Assembly: GCA_009760855.2 (NCBI GenBank)
Contig: WPIO01000010.1
Span: 2,259,001-2,323,000, forward strand
DNA: 64,000 nt
DNA from: Cristatella mucedo
Taxonomy: Eukaryota; Bryozoa; Phylactolaemata; Cristatellidae
Reading direction: 5' to 3'
The notes under the pieces were generated by a model. That model did no database searches and was not told where the DNA came from. It saw only the letters and a program-made list of their open reading frames with translations. Shown here in pieces: positions 11,986 to 24,779 of this stretch (its first letter is position 1; every line of letters begins with the position of its first letter). The position numbers and the translations under genes are program-made.

Positions 11986-12119
11986 ATGTGTGTAAGTACA
12001 TATGTATGTACGTATTTAGCATAAATACCGCGCATTCCGTGTATATATATGTTCATGTGTGTGTATGTATGCATGTATGTAGTATGAATACCGCATATTC
12101 CGTTTATGTTTGCTAGCTC

Positions 12120-13870
12120 AGCTCCGGGCCGCGGATACGCCCTCAAAAATGCCTGTCTTCTGCAGAGTGGACAGTCAAAAACGTTTTGTAAGTCAGTAGA
12201 GGAGCCATTTTGGTAGTCATATAGAGGAACTTTCTCTGCCGCTGTTGCACTACTCTTTGAGAGCGTCGCCTCCCTTTGGCGCTATCCGGACTCCTAGGCG
12301 GCGGTGGTAGCTGACTCGAGTCAGTTGGGGAATCGCTCTGCGACTGGCGCTTCAGAGCAGCGCAGCGGAGTGAGCCACGCAGCCCCCACGGGGGGTGGGT
12401 GATGCTGTGGCTTCAGCGCGCTGCTGCTTAGACGGACTGGCAGGTGATCACCGTGCGGTCACTCACTTAAGGCCGCTTCCTCCGAACCATAAACAACTGG
12501 CTCAAATAAGTCGTCACTTCCGCTAGCCAGCTACAGTGCTTTAGAAATCCTCTTCAATTAAAAGTAATATTAGTTAAAAATGCTGCTCGCTTGGCAGGAT
12601 TAGGAAAAGCTGCTTAATTGCTTCAACTTGGACCGTAATATCAATAGTGTGAGTGAGTGAGCTTCGCTGATTCAAGTTACGGTGTTTATTTAGTGATGGC
12701 GGTGGTAGCAGTGGTACATGCACTAGCAGCACTAGCAGTCATTGAATTAGTGATTGATAGTAGCAATTGGGCTACTTTATTTTGGACCATCATTTTCAAA
12801 ATAATAATCCGGTTTTATCCCCGTCGTCCTTAGGGATTTCGTAAGCTTGCAAAGCATGTGGATGAAAGGCTTACCATCAAAAGCGACGAACCAATGAGCA
12901 ATGAGCTTTAAAATCACTCGTGTGTATTCACCCTTTATACACAGGCGTAAAGGTTAATATCTGCATATAAAGGTACTTGCGTATGCATTTGTATGCAATA
13001 TATCTGTATCTTATATAGTTTACAATATAGAGTAGACACTGTAGGTTCCTGTAGATTGACTGTGTGTATAAATAGTGTGTATCCTACCTTACCTGTTTTG
13101 CAAGTATAAATATAGAATATGTATATATATTTTTTTTCTTTATTAATATGTGCGTGTGTGCAAATTTGGGCCCGCACTATACTTCTGGTACCAGAGGCGA
13201 TTAGGTGAGTGCTGAAAGATTCCGTTGATCCCACTTACCATTTTCGTATTCTCGTCCTAAAAGTGTTTGAAATCCTGAAAAAACTATGTGAATAATTATT
13301 AAAATACTTTCAGGTAGTTACTTAACCTTTTAAACTGCTTGCAACTGAAACGTGCGCCTGCTAAAACGATCATAGTATGTACGACAGTGCTAGAGATTAT
13401 GAGCAGTACCCAAATTATAAGCATTTGGAACCAGTCGTGCATATACAGTTTGGATCGTATGAGCGAGACATCAGTAGTGGCGGTCAGTTAGCTGTACATT
13501 AGGATTTCAACTAGCGAGCGATTGCCTGCGGCTGTTGCTGTACAGGCCAGTCACCGTCTGTGACCCAACGAATTGACGGCTCCGCTGTGACGCATTGTAT
13601 GGGTGCTATTGGATGGCTGTCGGAGCGATGCAGCAGCCACAACTCGTTATCCGTGCTGCTGCGGAGCGACAGCTGCACAGGCATCATTTGTCACGAGACT
13701 GCGATGACACTAGCATCGTTAAGCGCACCGCTTTTGTGGCAAACGACCTCGTAGTTCTAGAGCCGCTACAGTACAGAGTTCGTTGAACGGCTCGATTACC
13801 GAGCTTGTGTGACGATTAATATTACCTGCGTAGTGCAGTAGCAGTGCGAAGGCCTTCAAAGAGCGCTTTA
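12120..13870. other. No recognisable gene
   Basis: Unassigned sequence. The open frames are short (under 100 codons), show no family motif, and partly reflect low-complexity TA/TG stretches near 13100. Confidence 0.4.
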
Positions 13871-13879
13871 ATTAAGCAA

Positions 13880-14620
13880 TACACGTTCTCCAGCAATCAG
13901 CATGCGAGGAATCTCATTATACACGACTACAGGTCCTATAAGCACGCAAAAGACTGTTCATATTAACAAAGCGAATGCTTCAACGAAAAGGTGGGCTTTG
14001 AGATTCCTTTTAAATTTTAAATCAAAGGATCCAATGAGGTCAGTGAGCTTCGCGCTTTTGGCAGCTGATGAACTGTTTCCAAATGACTAAGCTGGTTAGC
14101 GACGCAGCTGAGCGACTTGAGTCAGACGGCCAATGGTAGGATGCGAAGCCCGATAAGGAAGTAATTCGCTTTGATAACCTTGAGAAAGAGAATGGAGGGA
14201 CATTAAATTCAGAGGCAGAACCTTGAACTCGATACGCTACCTAATGTGCAGCCAGTGCAGATCAATGAAAAGTGGAGTAATGTGACAGTTGCGATGCTCA
14301 CAGAAGAAAAGTCTGGCAGTGGATTTTTGAACCAACATCCAGCGTCTATTGCATGAGCAAGGAGACCTACAAGTGCAAATTACGGAAGTCTATATGGGAT
14401 GTTATAAATTCAAGGAGTCGCTTTGAATGTGGTATTATCATCTAAGAAGACCCGAGTTTTTGCGTCGTTATATAGCTATAGCATAATAGCTGAAGCAGGC
14501 GAACTTGACTGTGGAGCTAGTAAATGCTTACTGCTGAACAGGTCACTCTCAGACTGTGTTCGTACGCTATACGAGAGGCACGCTGGCCAGGTCATTTTGA
14601 GGGATTAGCTTTCCAATTTA
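13880..14620 (-). mobile_element. Old family B LINE fragment, minus strand
   Basis: The plus strand reads AACCTTGAACTCGATACGCT, CAGCCAGTGCAGATC and AAGTGGAGTAATGTGACAGT, close to the same segments of the minus-strand family B copies (AACCTTGAAGTCGATACGTT, GCCAGTGCAGGTCGGCGAGA). Further up, CCCGAGTTTTTGCGTCGTTA and GACTGTGGAGCTAGT match the LDDHISST...LHNIAKTRA coding part. No frame stays open for long. Confidence 0.7.
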
Positions 14621-14624
14621 GGAG

Positions 14625-16020
14625 TAGGTTTGCATACGAATAATAAGTTTGTTCTACTGCCACTCGATTTTAGTGTACGTGCTGCCATCCAAGTGCAAAT
14701 TTCGGCAACATATCCTGCAATGACGTTTAGAGAGTTTGGAGGGCTGGAATGCAGGAAGAGATGACAATTACAGGTACAGCGCGTGTTAATGCATCGGAGG
14801 TAGCTTGCTTGAAACTACTTCTCAATTCCCCATGTCTCGTTTTGGTCGATATGGTTTTCATCCGGTTTCAGCCTATTCATCCAATCCGTCACCTCTCATG
14901 CTCAGCCTGCAGACATTATTTTGACCCGCTACATCGCAAGTCTTGCTGGTAAATAAAGTTGGTGCCCAAAAGTCATCGTTTGAATGGAATTCCGGCGCTC
15001 TTCAACATGTCAAATAGATACATGCTAAAAAAAATGTATTTCTCCATTCATACATAGTGCTGCGAATGCAATGCAACTGTACGATACCACCGGAAAGAGA
15101 CGGCAGGCGTTGATCCGGCCGCCGCTCTACTAACCAGCGTTCCGCCGTGGCAGTGGTCGCTCCTCTCTCGTCGTTCGCCTTACATGAAGCTACACGAAGC
15201 TTACATGGAGTTGGCATCTTGTTCCCGAAGATTTCAAGTTCCCTTTTGCCGTCACAGCGAACCGAGCGCCGATCTTCAGGCAATATCCAGGTTGCTGACG
15301 TCACTGGAGTCACTCTCATTTCAGGATCACGCCCCTCGGTCCCGCTTGCTCAGCCACAGAGCACTTTCCAATTGGCCAATTGCCGAAACAGATTCACTTC
15401 GGCATGGCAGGCTATCTTCGATTGCATGCTCATGATTCAACTGCGTCCTAGTAGCGTGGTACAACGACTGAAATGGCTCGCTCAGGTGGCCTTCCAATCT
15501 TGTGTTGCAGCCAACTTCTGGAGGTGGCTTTCCCGAATGATTTCTTATTCTTAGGGGTCAAGTCGGTGACATTTGGCCGTGGAATCCTTAACAAATAAAT
15601 TTGGCTAGGTCACAGTTGTGACTACCACGGGTGATCTCTTCCGGCAAGTAAAGCTCATTTTATGAAAGGCTAGCAGAATTCCTTAAGGGGAGTCTCTGTA
15701 GTCTTTTGTCTTCGATAAACTGCATAGGTAACCAATGGCGCCCAGAAGACGTGAAAAGAAGCTGAGACGATGCGGAAAATTTCATTCACACATGTCAGCA
15801 AAACAAATTCACTTACTAAACAAAATCCACGATTCATAAATTGATCACTTCTGATCACCTTTTATAAGATTTAAATCAACGCTTTGACATATCCGATTAC
15901 TTATAGTTATAACCAAGAAAATGTAGCGATCTGTGCATCAGCCATAGCCGACTGATTCCGCATGCTAACGTTCAGTATATGCGTAAGCATTATGTGCATA
16001 CATAGCAATAAGGGAACATT
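14625..16020. other. No recognisable gene
   Basis: A 135-codon plus frame (15147-15554) and a 105-codon minus frame (15319-15002) overlap in the same stretch. Neither shows a family motif, and their overlap suggests chance. Confidence 0.35.
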
Positions 16021-16024
16021 TTCA

Positions 16025-16090
16025 TGGCGCCTTGAGAGAAATAAATCTTTTTCTAGGCACTTGGCAGCATGCTGGAAAGGATCCACGTCG
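16025..16090 (-). mobile_element. Family B LINE 3'-end fragment, minus strand
   Basis: The plus strand has GGCGCCTTGAGAGAAATAAA and TCTTTTTCTAGGCACTTGGC, the reverse of the conserved family B 3' tail (AAGTGCCTAGAAAGAGAT). Only the tail is left. Confidence 0.6.
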
Positions 16091-16231
16091 GTTTTTTAGT
16101 GACGACCTGCTCAATTTTAGCACAGAGGAGTTAACTTAAATGAGCGGAGCAAACGCTACGAAAAACAAGTGAGTTTTAGTCCCTTTTCAAATGCGGTGGA
16201 GACAAGTGATTATGTAGCATTATGCAGTAGG

Positions 16232-16500
<269 letters not shown>

Positions 16501-16504
16501 GATA

Positions 16505-18835
16505 GACAGGGAGAGAGAGAGTATACCTATATCGTGTACAAATTCAGGATAAGGTCAGGCCTTAATCGCACCAGAGGCAGTTAAATAAGAGGAAGGCTGA
16601 GGTGGCCGTCCGGCCTAAGGGGGGTGGTCAGGTCGCGCTAGTCTCCTTCACTACGCCCATGCATGACCTGTGTGTGTGAGTATTTACCTGTGTGCTTGAA
16701 CAATGAGGTTTTTCTACATGTATATATATACACATATTTATTAATTTATGTATGAATACGTGTGTGTTTGTATGTTTTCGTGTCTCTGGGTACCGTCGGC
16801 TAATTTGAGTATCCAAAAACTAGAAACCTGGCGACAAAAGCTTCTCTAGCCGCGACTGCCGCTGACAGAATCATTACACCGAGCTGATCTTGATGTGAAT
16901 GAAATGCTTTTTAGCTAACGTGCAAGTGCGTAGGAAGAAAATTGTACTCGCAGATAATAGTTCTTGAGAGAAGTGGGTTTTAAAATGGCGTCCAAATAGC
17001 TGTGCGGTACTTCGCTAAAAGTGGGGTTAATCCTGAACACTAATAGTGCTAGGGAGTGATGCCAAATGATGCGAGCTAGACTGCTGCTGGCTCAGGTCGC
17101 ACTCCTTTCCAACTAAATTTGGAGGCAGCAGTGCAGAGTATCTTCGAGCAGTGAGAGATGGGCAAGCTAGGGAAACGGTCTGCCTTTACGAAAGAGCAAA
17201 CCTGGTCAATTACAGTTGACAGGCTATAAAGGTGTACACATTGCAAGGAACCTAATGATTTTCAGGCAGTGCATAGGCTATAATATTAGGCAGTAATTTC
17301 AACAGGAAAATCATGAAAAAAATATTTTCGTCTCTTTAGGCTCAATCGCTATCGTGACGGACGGGCCAAACAATCTAAGCTTTTAAGAGCAGATTTTCAG
17401 CTGTACAAAATGCTGCTAAGCCGCTCTCTTCGGAGGTTATGCCAGGAAGATACACTTTACAGGATAGCCCAGCTTCAACGCCGGCTTTCTAAAAAGCAAA
17501 ACCTAAGCTGTCAAAAACTAAGCATGGCCTGTGAGATCACGCTAACTGAACGCAGGCTTACAGGCAATGAGCTATGTAGACCGGAGAGTCCATTTTCACT
17601 ATTACTATTTACACTTCATCATACTCTATAGGAAGTAGCCTTAAATAAGCTCAGGTTTAAATGATCTTTATTTATTTTGCTTATATGTGAGGCATAAATC
17701 GAACCGCCTACATAAGACTATGTGCATCTTTAAAGGCCGTCATCTGCTCAATCTCAGACAGCACAGGCTAAACAGCGTTACAGAATATGAAGGCCTGAGA
17801 TTATGTCCGATGCATTTTCTATTACTCGTAGCACACAAACATGAATAAATTGGTTTTTCTAAAAGCATAATTAATGGCCAATTATGATTAATCCGTGCTT
17901 CCCTATAAATCCGTAGATTGCATACTATATATCTGTAGCTGCTCGTTCGTGCAGGAGACATCCGTGTACATGCGTTACCTCCTTTTAAAAATTCTCTACT
18001 TCGCAATCAGTACGATTATTTCCGTGCTGGAGGTAAGTAAAACTTTTAACTTGAAATACTAATGAGGGGCTTTCATAAAAACAACTACAGTTATCAACTA
18101 AGTTTTACTCCTGAAGAGTTAAACAATAGGAAAAGATTACTTGATTTGTACGAAAACTGTCACAAAACCTTGAATCCGATACCACTGCAGAATTGGGGAT
18201 GACCTTGATCTTTGATCAAGGTAAGCGTTTGTATTCATGTCAAGGACAGACAACTGTGTGTGCAAAGTGCCCAACAGATCGGGCCGACAGAAACGGGAAC
18301 CCTTCACCGGATATCGAAAGCTGGTTGCCTTCATCGGGTACCCGAACCAAGGCGCTGGATTCTGCTTCCGGTGCACATGACTTTGATAAGAAGTGGTGAT
18401 TTTGTAATTTCTGTGCAGCTGTAATGACGCATGATGGGATATCAGGATTTCTACACCTGCAATACGCCTCATTAAACGCTTTTAGCCATAATAGCAAGAC
18501 GTATTCAACAAACGAATAAGACGGCGTACGCACGCATTGTCAAGGCTAATTTTCTTAGTACTTTTTACGTGCTTCCTTACCCAGTCTCTAAACCGTGCCA
18601 TGATTACGAGCACCCATACTTGCACTTGCGAAGCTTTGCAGGAAAGCTCTAATTTTAGTCTTCATGCTACGCCGAGGTATGACAAGACTTGCAGAGTGGT
18701 GGATTAAAAGCAACATTGCGGTTCTAGCCGTGTCCGCATAAAAAATACGAAACGGGCAATTTCGAGCCATTATCCGAAAATTTGCCACCTCCTCCTCGGG
18801 TAGATCATATGAATCGTAAATGGCATCCGAAGTGG
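16505..18835. other. No recognisable gene
   Basis: Only short chance ORFs. At about 18203-18221 there is an inverted repeat CCTTGATC-TTT-GATCAAGG, otherwise nothing stands out. Confidence 0.4.
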
Positions 18836-18839
18836 GAAA

Positions 18840-19896
18840 CATGCAGCCTTATGACTTGGCTTTTACTTCCATGCAGGTGACACTCAGTTTTACCTTTGCT
18901 TCGGTCCCTCCCAGACCTCGACCGCGTCAAATTCTCTCAACTCCCTTGCAGCAATTTGTGATGACATTCACATATGGATGGCAGCAAACTTGTTTAAATT
19001 GAGTGATAATAAAACCAACTTACTGGTTATGGGCAGACCAAGTGTGATTCAGCAATTATAAAGGTTAACGCTCACAATTGGCTCTGTCAGCACATGTCCT
19101 GTTGAATCTGCACGAAATCTAGTTCATGTTCCAAAGTGACCTTTCATTAGACGAGCATATCAGCTCTGCCTTCAAGCCTGCCTACTTTGAGCTACATAAC
19201 ATTGCTGAAATTTGGGCTTGCTTAGACAGGGATGCCACAACTAAGCTGGCCCATGCATTTGTGACATCCCGTCTTGATTTCTGTTACTCACGGCTTGGTG
19301 GTCTACTGGCCTGTACAATCTGGCGCTTACAGCTGGTGCAAAACTCTGCAGCTAAGCTTGTCTGTCGTGAACATCCAACTTGCCACATCACACCACTTCT
19401 CGCCGACCTGCACTGCTTTGGCTCCAGCCTACCTATCAGATCTACTCCCCCACCAGGCTAAACATAGTACCACTGGCTTTTCGGAATCTAATAATTTACT
19501 TATACCTCTTACGAACCTCGAATCCTTTGGAGACAGAGCCTTCAGATCGTATGCTCCTAAAGCCTGGAACTCACTTCCGATTTTTGTCACGACATCCTCT
19601 GACTTGACCTCATTTAAAAAGAAACTAAAAAACCATATATTTTAACAGCATTTAGTGGGTCCATGTGATTCGTTCTATACGTACTTATGCCTGCTGACAC
19701 TGTGCATGCTGCCACTAACCATATTTGCATGCTGACCCTGTGCGTGCCACTCCTAACCATGTTATGCTTGTTGTCGTTGAGCATGCTACCATTTACCAGT
19801 CGATCGTGCTCCCTTTGCAGCAAATGTAAAGTGCCTAGAAAGAGTTTTAGTTCTCTGGGGGCGCTATATCAAATGTATTATTATTATTATTTCTAA
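18840..19896 (+). mobile_element. L2/CR1-like LINE, family B, 5'-truncated, plus strand
   Basis: Plus-strand RT C-terminal half: HAGDTQFYLCF at about 18870 (the YADD box with the first Asp changed to Gly), IHIWMAANLFKLSDNKTNLL near 18970, AHAFVTSRLDFC at 19250, LQLVQNSAAKLVCRE, and SFGDRAFRSYAPKAWNSLP near 19530. The 3' UTR ends GTGCCTAGAAAGAGTTTTAG, TTCTCTGGGGGCGCTATATC, then a (ATT)n tail at 19878-19894. Frame shifts and stops make it inactive. Confidence 0.9.
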
Positions 19897-19899
19897 GAC

Positions 19900-20220
19900 C
19901 TGCTGGGGACTTAGAACCCAGTCGTTTCCTGCGAATCGATGCACCTTGTGCTACTGGCATTACCAATCAAGGATGTCGCCATTTTCCTCAAAGGTGTCTC
20001 ATTCCTGGTTTTGCCCTAAGTACCAGTGTCGGGCAGCAGGGTATTTAATACACGAATAGCAGCAACCGAGTCCAAAGGTTTTCAAAGCTCTGCATTTAGC
20101 GTTTCGTTGTACGAATTGCAGACACTCCATGCCAGACCTTCTCTCCTCCAGCAGCTCCACAACCGATGGCGCTAGCTGCAACTTCAGGTGCAGCTCTAAT
20201 GAGTGATTGGTTTACCAAAA
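19900..20220. other. Short spacer between two LINE copies
   Basis: Unassigned sequence between the tail of the plus-strand copy and the tail of the minus-strand copy. The two LINEs are arranged tail to tail. Confidence 0.4.
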
Positions 20221-20224
20221 CATT

Positions 20225-21070
20225 ATCCCAAATAATAATAACAATAATTCACTTGATAAAGCGCCCTCTAAGAACCTAATCTTTTTCTAGGCGCTTTACA
20301 TTTGCTGCAAAGCGAAATGCAATTGAATGGTAAGTAAAATCATGCTTGAAAAACAAACAAAATGAATAATATGGTTAGGGGTGACATGCACAGGGTTAGC
20401 ATGCAAATGTGATTAGTGGCAGCATGCACAGTGTCAGCACGCATAAGCACATCAAGGACGAATCACAGGGACCCACTAAATGCTGTCCTAAATAGGTGTG
20501 TTTTTAAGTTTCTTTTAAATGTGGTCAGGTCAGGGTATGTTCTGAGGCAGGTCGGGTGGGAGTTCCAGGCTTTGGGAGCATACGAACTAAAAGCACGGTC
20601 TCCAAAGGATTTGAGGTTTGTACGAGGTATTTCTCGACTGTTGGATTCCGAAAAGTGGGTGGTACGATGCTTGGCCTGGTGGGGTAGTATATCTGAGAGA
20701 TAGACTGGAGCTATCGAATGAAGGGACCTAAAAGTGAGCGACAAAACTTTGAAGTCAATCCGTTGCTTGACTGGTAGCCAGTGCAGGTCGGCGAGAAGTG
20801 GAGTAATGTGGCAACCGCGACGCTCACGATAGACAAGCCTAGCTGTGGCGTTTTGCACCAGCTGCAATCGCCTGATCGCAAATGCTGGTAGGCCAGTAAA
20901 CAGTGAGTTGCAGAAGTCGAGACGGGATGTCACGAATGCATGGACCATCTTGGACGTGGTATCCTTATCTAAACAAGCCCGAGTTTTAGCAATGTTATGT
21001 AGCTGAAAGTAGGCAGATTTGACTGTGGAGCTGATGTGGTCGTCTAACCAGAGGTCACTTTGGAACATGT
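20225..21070 (-). mobile_element. L2/CR1-like LINE, family B, 5'-truncated, minus strand, long intact frame
   Basis: A 201-codon minus frame (21068-20463) is open from MFQSDLWLDDHISSTVKSAY through AFVTSRLDFCNSLFTGLPAF, LQLVQNATARLVYRERRGCH, LLADLHWLPVKQRIDFKVLS and SFGDRAFSSYAPKAWNSHP to a natural stop, then the family tail (GCGCCTAGAAAAAGATTAGG) and a TTATTGTTATTATTATT end. The uninterrupted frame suggests a fairly young insertion. The catalytic palm lies beyond the truncation, so it is not autonomous. Confidence 0.92.
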
Positions 21071-21579
21071 AACTACAGCTGCTTCATGTCGTACAGCACC
21101 CGGGAAACGACGATCGGCCTTGTCCGGTCCCCCTTCTCCCCCTTTCCCTGATTGCAAACCACCGATGGCGTCTCCTCGATCGTTGCGGCCCTACCGACTG
21201 CAGCCGACTGCAATCAGTCACACATTCTGTAGCTACACTTCAGAACTTTGGCTCCTTTCGTATCTAGCGAGCTTTAGCTTTGGCGTATCAATCTTTCCTA
21301 CTCCGCTCTTTGAAAGATCAGCCACTCCTGGAGCTTCGTTTTCGACCGGCCAGTATTTATCGGGAGTGGCCTATAGATTGCCTCCGAGGCGGTCCATGTC
21401 GAGGAGGGTCCAGCTTCTTTACCTAGCTGTTCGATGCGAGATGTAAATTCTACAGAATAACTTTGCATATCGGTCTGGGTCTGCATCGCTGCAATATCTT
21501 CTCAAAGTGTTGTAGTCTTTAATTTGGATCGGGGCTTCGTCGTGGCGTACAAAGCCCTTAGGCTATGCAATGCGACAAA

Positions 21580-21800
21580 TAGTGGTTGCTACTTCCACGC
21601 TGCTCACTACCTCAACTGCTCTCCCGACTATGCTTCCCACTTTTTCTTTGTGTGAGAGGAAGTCTGTTGGCTACCGAATGCATACCGAAGGCCGCCTAGG
21701 CTGTGAGCGTGCTATGAAAAACTCTCCTACGTAACACCCACATAGTCTCTGTGGCTTTGTGGAGATACAGACGGAGATGCAAGAATATTCTATTGAGGTT
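21580..21800 (+). mobile_element. Family A LINE 3'-end fragment, plus strand
   Basis: CACTACCTCAACTGCTCTCC, TTGGCTACCGAATGCATACC and CGTAACACCCACATAGTCTC match the 3' ends at 24.6 and 37.0 kb and, reversed, 1-200. Confidence 0.8.
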
Positions 21801-21823
21801 TACCACTCAAAACGTGTGGTCGC

Positions 21824-23760
21824 TATAATAATAATAATAACACATTTGTTATATCGCCCAAAGAGAACTCAATATATTTCTAAGCACTTTACATCTGCTG
21901 CAAAGGAAGCATGATCGAATGGTAACTTGTTCAATGACAAAAAACATAACGTTTTTAGAGGTGACAGGCACCGGTCAGCAAGCAAATATGGTTGATTACT
22001 GGCAGTATGCACAAAGTCAGCATGCACAAGCACGCAAAAGACGATTCTTCACTGTATGCTGTGACAAATGGATGCCTTTAGCTTCTTTTTAAATGGGTTC
22101 AAGTCAGGGGATGTGACGCAAGTCGGAAGTGAGTTCCAGGCTTTGGGAGCATACGAGCTAAACGTGCAATCTCCAAAGGATTTGAGGTTCCTAGGAAGTA
22201 TGGCTAACGATTAGAAAAATTTCCGAAAAGCACGCGGTACGATGCTTAGCCTGGCGGGAAGTAGATCTGTTATGTAGGTCGGAGCCAAAGAATAAAGGGA
22301 TCTATAAACGAATAACAGAACCTTGAAGTCGATACGTTGCTTGACTGGGAGCCAGTGCAGGTCGGCGAGAAGTGGTGTGATATCGCAACTTGGACGCTCA
22401 GGACAGACAAGCAGAGTTGTGTGTGCACCACGTTTTGCACAGGCCGGTAGACCAGCAAGCAGTGAGTTACAGAAGTCGAGACGGGTGTAACAAATGCATA
22501 GGCCAATTTAGATGTAGTGATCCTGTCTAGACAAGCACGAATTTTAGTAACGCTATGTAACTGAAAGTAGGCAGGCTTAGCTGTAGAGCTGATGTGGTCG
22601 TCTAATAAAAGGTCTTTTTGGATCACAACCCATCGATTTCGTGCAGATTCAACAGCAGATACACTGGCAGCGTCGATTGTGAACGTTAACCTTTCCAATT
22701 CCTGAATCGCATTTGGTTTGCCCACAACTAGTTAGTTGGTTTTATCATCATTCAGCTCAACAAAGTTTGCTGCTATCCGTGTGCGGATGTAACCAAAACA
22801 TGTGGCAAGGGAGGTGAGAGAATTCGACGTGCTGGAGGGCTGGGCTGTAAAGATGCAACTGAGTGTGATCTAAATAAAAGTGAAAGACTAGGTTGTGCCT
22901 GGCAATCACATCGGCAAGAGGGGAATATAAACCATGAAAATAACCGCATCAAGCACAGAGCCCAGAAGTACCCCATGCTCTAGTGGTTCCTGGGATGGTC
23001 GTTTTCCATTCACATCAATACCCTGGAGTCTCGCACTGAGATAGGTGTTAAACCATTGTAGTGCAGTACCAGTGATGCCCAGGCGAGATGAGAGGCACTC
23101 AATAAGGAAGAACGCTCGAGAAGAACTTGATGATCGATAGTTTCAAAAGCTGCCGACAGATAGATCAGAGAGAGTCCAGCTAAGTCGGCATTCCTAGGAA
23201 GGTCGTTATACAACCAAAGCAATGCTGACTCTGTGGGGTGATTAGCTCTAAAACTAGACTGGAAGCTACTGGCTAGGTTGTACGAATTCAGCTGGTCTTC
23301 CACGACTCGTTCCAATGTCTTTCATGGGAACGGTAGAAGCGAGGCTGGGCGGAAGTTGACCAAGTTCTCTTGGTCTAGTGATGCTTTCTTGAGTAGTGGC
23401 CTGCCTACAGCTTTTTTGAAATATGCTGGGAGATGACATGAGGCTAATGACATATTTGTCATGTTAGTTATGCATGGCAGCAGCTGACCAATGCATCGTA
23501 GAAGTAGGACGGTGGGAATAGGGTCCAGGGGACTAGTTGTCTTCTTTGATTGGAATATGAACTTCAGGACGAGGTCACTCGTGCCCTCCTTAAATGTTAA
23601 CATTCAGGAGCTGCAAGGAGTTGAATGGCAGGATTCCAGAGGGGACACAGCCACCCTTGGAATGGGCTCCCTGATTTTGTCTATCTTGTTGACAAAGAAG
23701 CTAGAGAAGTGATCGGTTAGATCACCACAAGGATCACTAGGTAAGGAGCTAGTAGTTAAA
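21824..23760 (-). mobile_element. L2/CR1-like LINE, family B, longest copy, minus strand
   Basis: On the minus strand, in several frames: LDPIPTVLLLRCIGQLLP and LASCHLPAYFKKAVGRPLLK (about 23530-23390), LVNFRPASLL, FQSSFRANHPTESALLWLYN at 23270, SLIYLSAAFETIDHQVLLER near 23150 (LDLSAAFDTIDH motif with Asp to Glu), a decayed YADD zone near 22920, LDDHISSTAKPAYFQLHS at 22600, and the RT C-terminus, ending with the family tail and TTATTATTATTAT at 21840-21825. About 1.9 kb of RT is kept; the endonuclease is missing. Confidence 0.9.
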
Positions 23761-23764
23761 GTCA

Positions 23765-24545
23765 AATCGATATCTGCCCGTTAGAATAAGCAAGCGACGT
23801 TAGAGAAACCGCTTGCTCCCACTTAAAAGCGTGCAACTTTGTCATGCAGCATCAATAGTAACAATTTGGGCCACAAACCTTGCAGGCTATGCCTGCTGCT
23901 GCTATCGGGCCAGGGAACGTCGTGTAAATGGATTTTAATTAGATTCGCATTTGAATGCTCTCTTCTGCGTGGCTTCTGTGTGACTTCAAGGTCAGCAGAG
24001 CTGCTGCTTTCTCCCTGCAGCCGACAGGGTCGTCTGCAGGTCGTCAATAGCTTCGTTGTTGGACGGTTCAGCACGTGGGCACACAGGCAGGGCCAGGCTG
24101 CACCTGACTATGGAGCTGGCCGAGGCTGTAGACCAAGGCCATTGCCCGACCGGTGTTGTGAGGCTATCAATAATTAAGCAGCCTGCACAGCTAGACGGCA
24201 TCAGTCAGCAAAGAGTGGCACCCAGGTCTGAATTGATTAAGTGGCAACCCTTGGCAAGCAATTGGGAAATTGATGGTCAAGTGCACCGACGAGTCAATAT
24301 AACAATTGTGGAAGTGACACCCCTTGGACCGGGTGCTTTGGAGGCATGACTGCTTCGTAATGCACTGACATAGAAACAAGTTACTTGTACGTGCTGGGCG
24401 AAGGGATTTTATTGGCCTTCGTTCTCTGGATCGATGCTTAATTTTGCGAATGCAGACGGGTTAACAATACACTCCATGCAGAAGGCTTACTTCCAACTGA
24501 CCCGGGAGAGTGATGGCAAAAAGAAGTGCCTGCAAAAAGGGCCAG
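23765..24545. other. No recognisable gene
   Basis: Overlapping short ORFs on both strands, no motif recognised. It separates the family B copy from a family A fragment. Confidence 0.4.
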
Positions 24546-24549
24546 CCAC

Positions 24550-24775
24550 TTCGAAGGTAATAGCCACGCTACTCACTACCTCAACTGTTCTCCCGACTCT
24601 GCTATGCTTCCCACTTTCTCTTTGCTGTGTGAGGCGAAGTCTGTTGGCTACCGAATGCGTACCGAAAGCCTCTTATGCTGTGAGTGCACTATACAAAACT
24701 CTCCTACGTAACACCCACTTTGTCTGTATGGCTTTGTGGAGTTACAGATGGAGATACATTACATTCACATTCACT
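24550..24775 (+). mobile_element. Family A LINE 3'-end fragment, plus strand
   Basis: CACTACCTCAACTGTTCTCC, TTGGCTACCGAATGCGTACC, CGTAACACCCAC and TTTGTGGAGTTACAGATGG with an ACATTACATTCACATTCAC end. It matches the copies at 21.6 and 37.0 kb closely. Confidence 0.85.
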
Positions 24776-24779
24776 GGCA

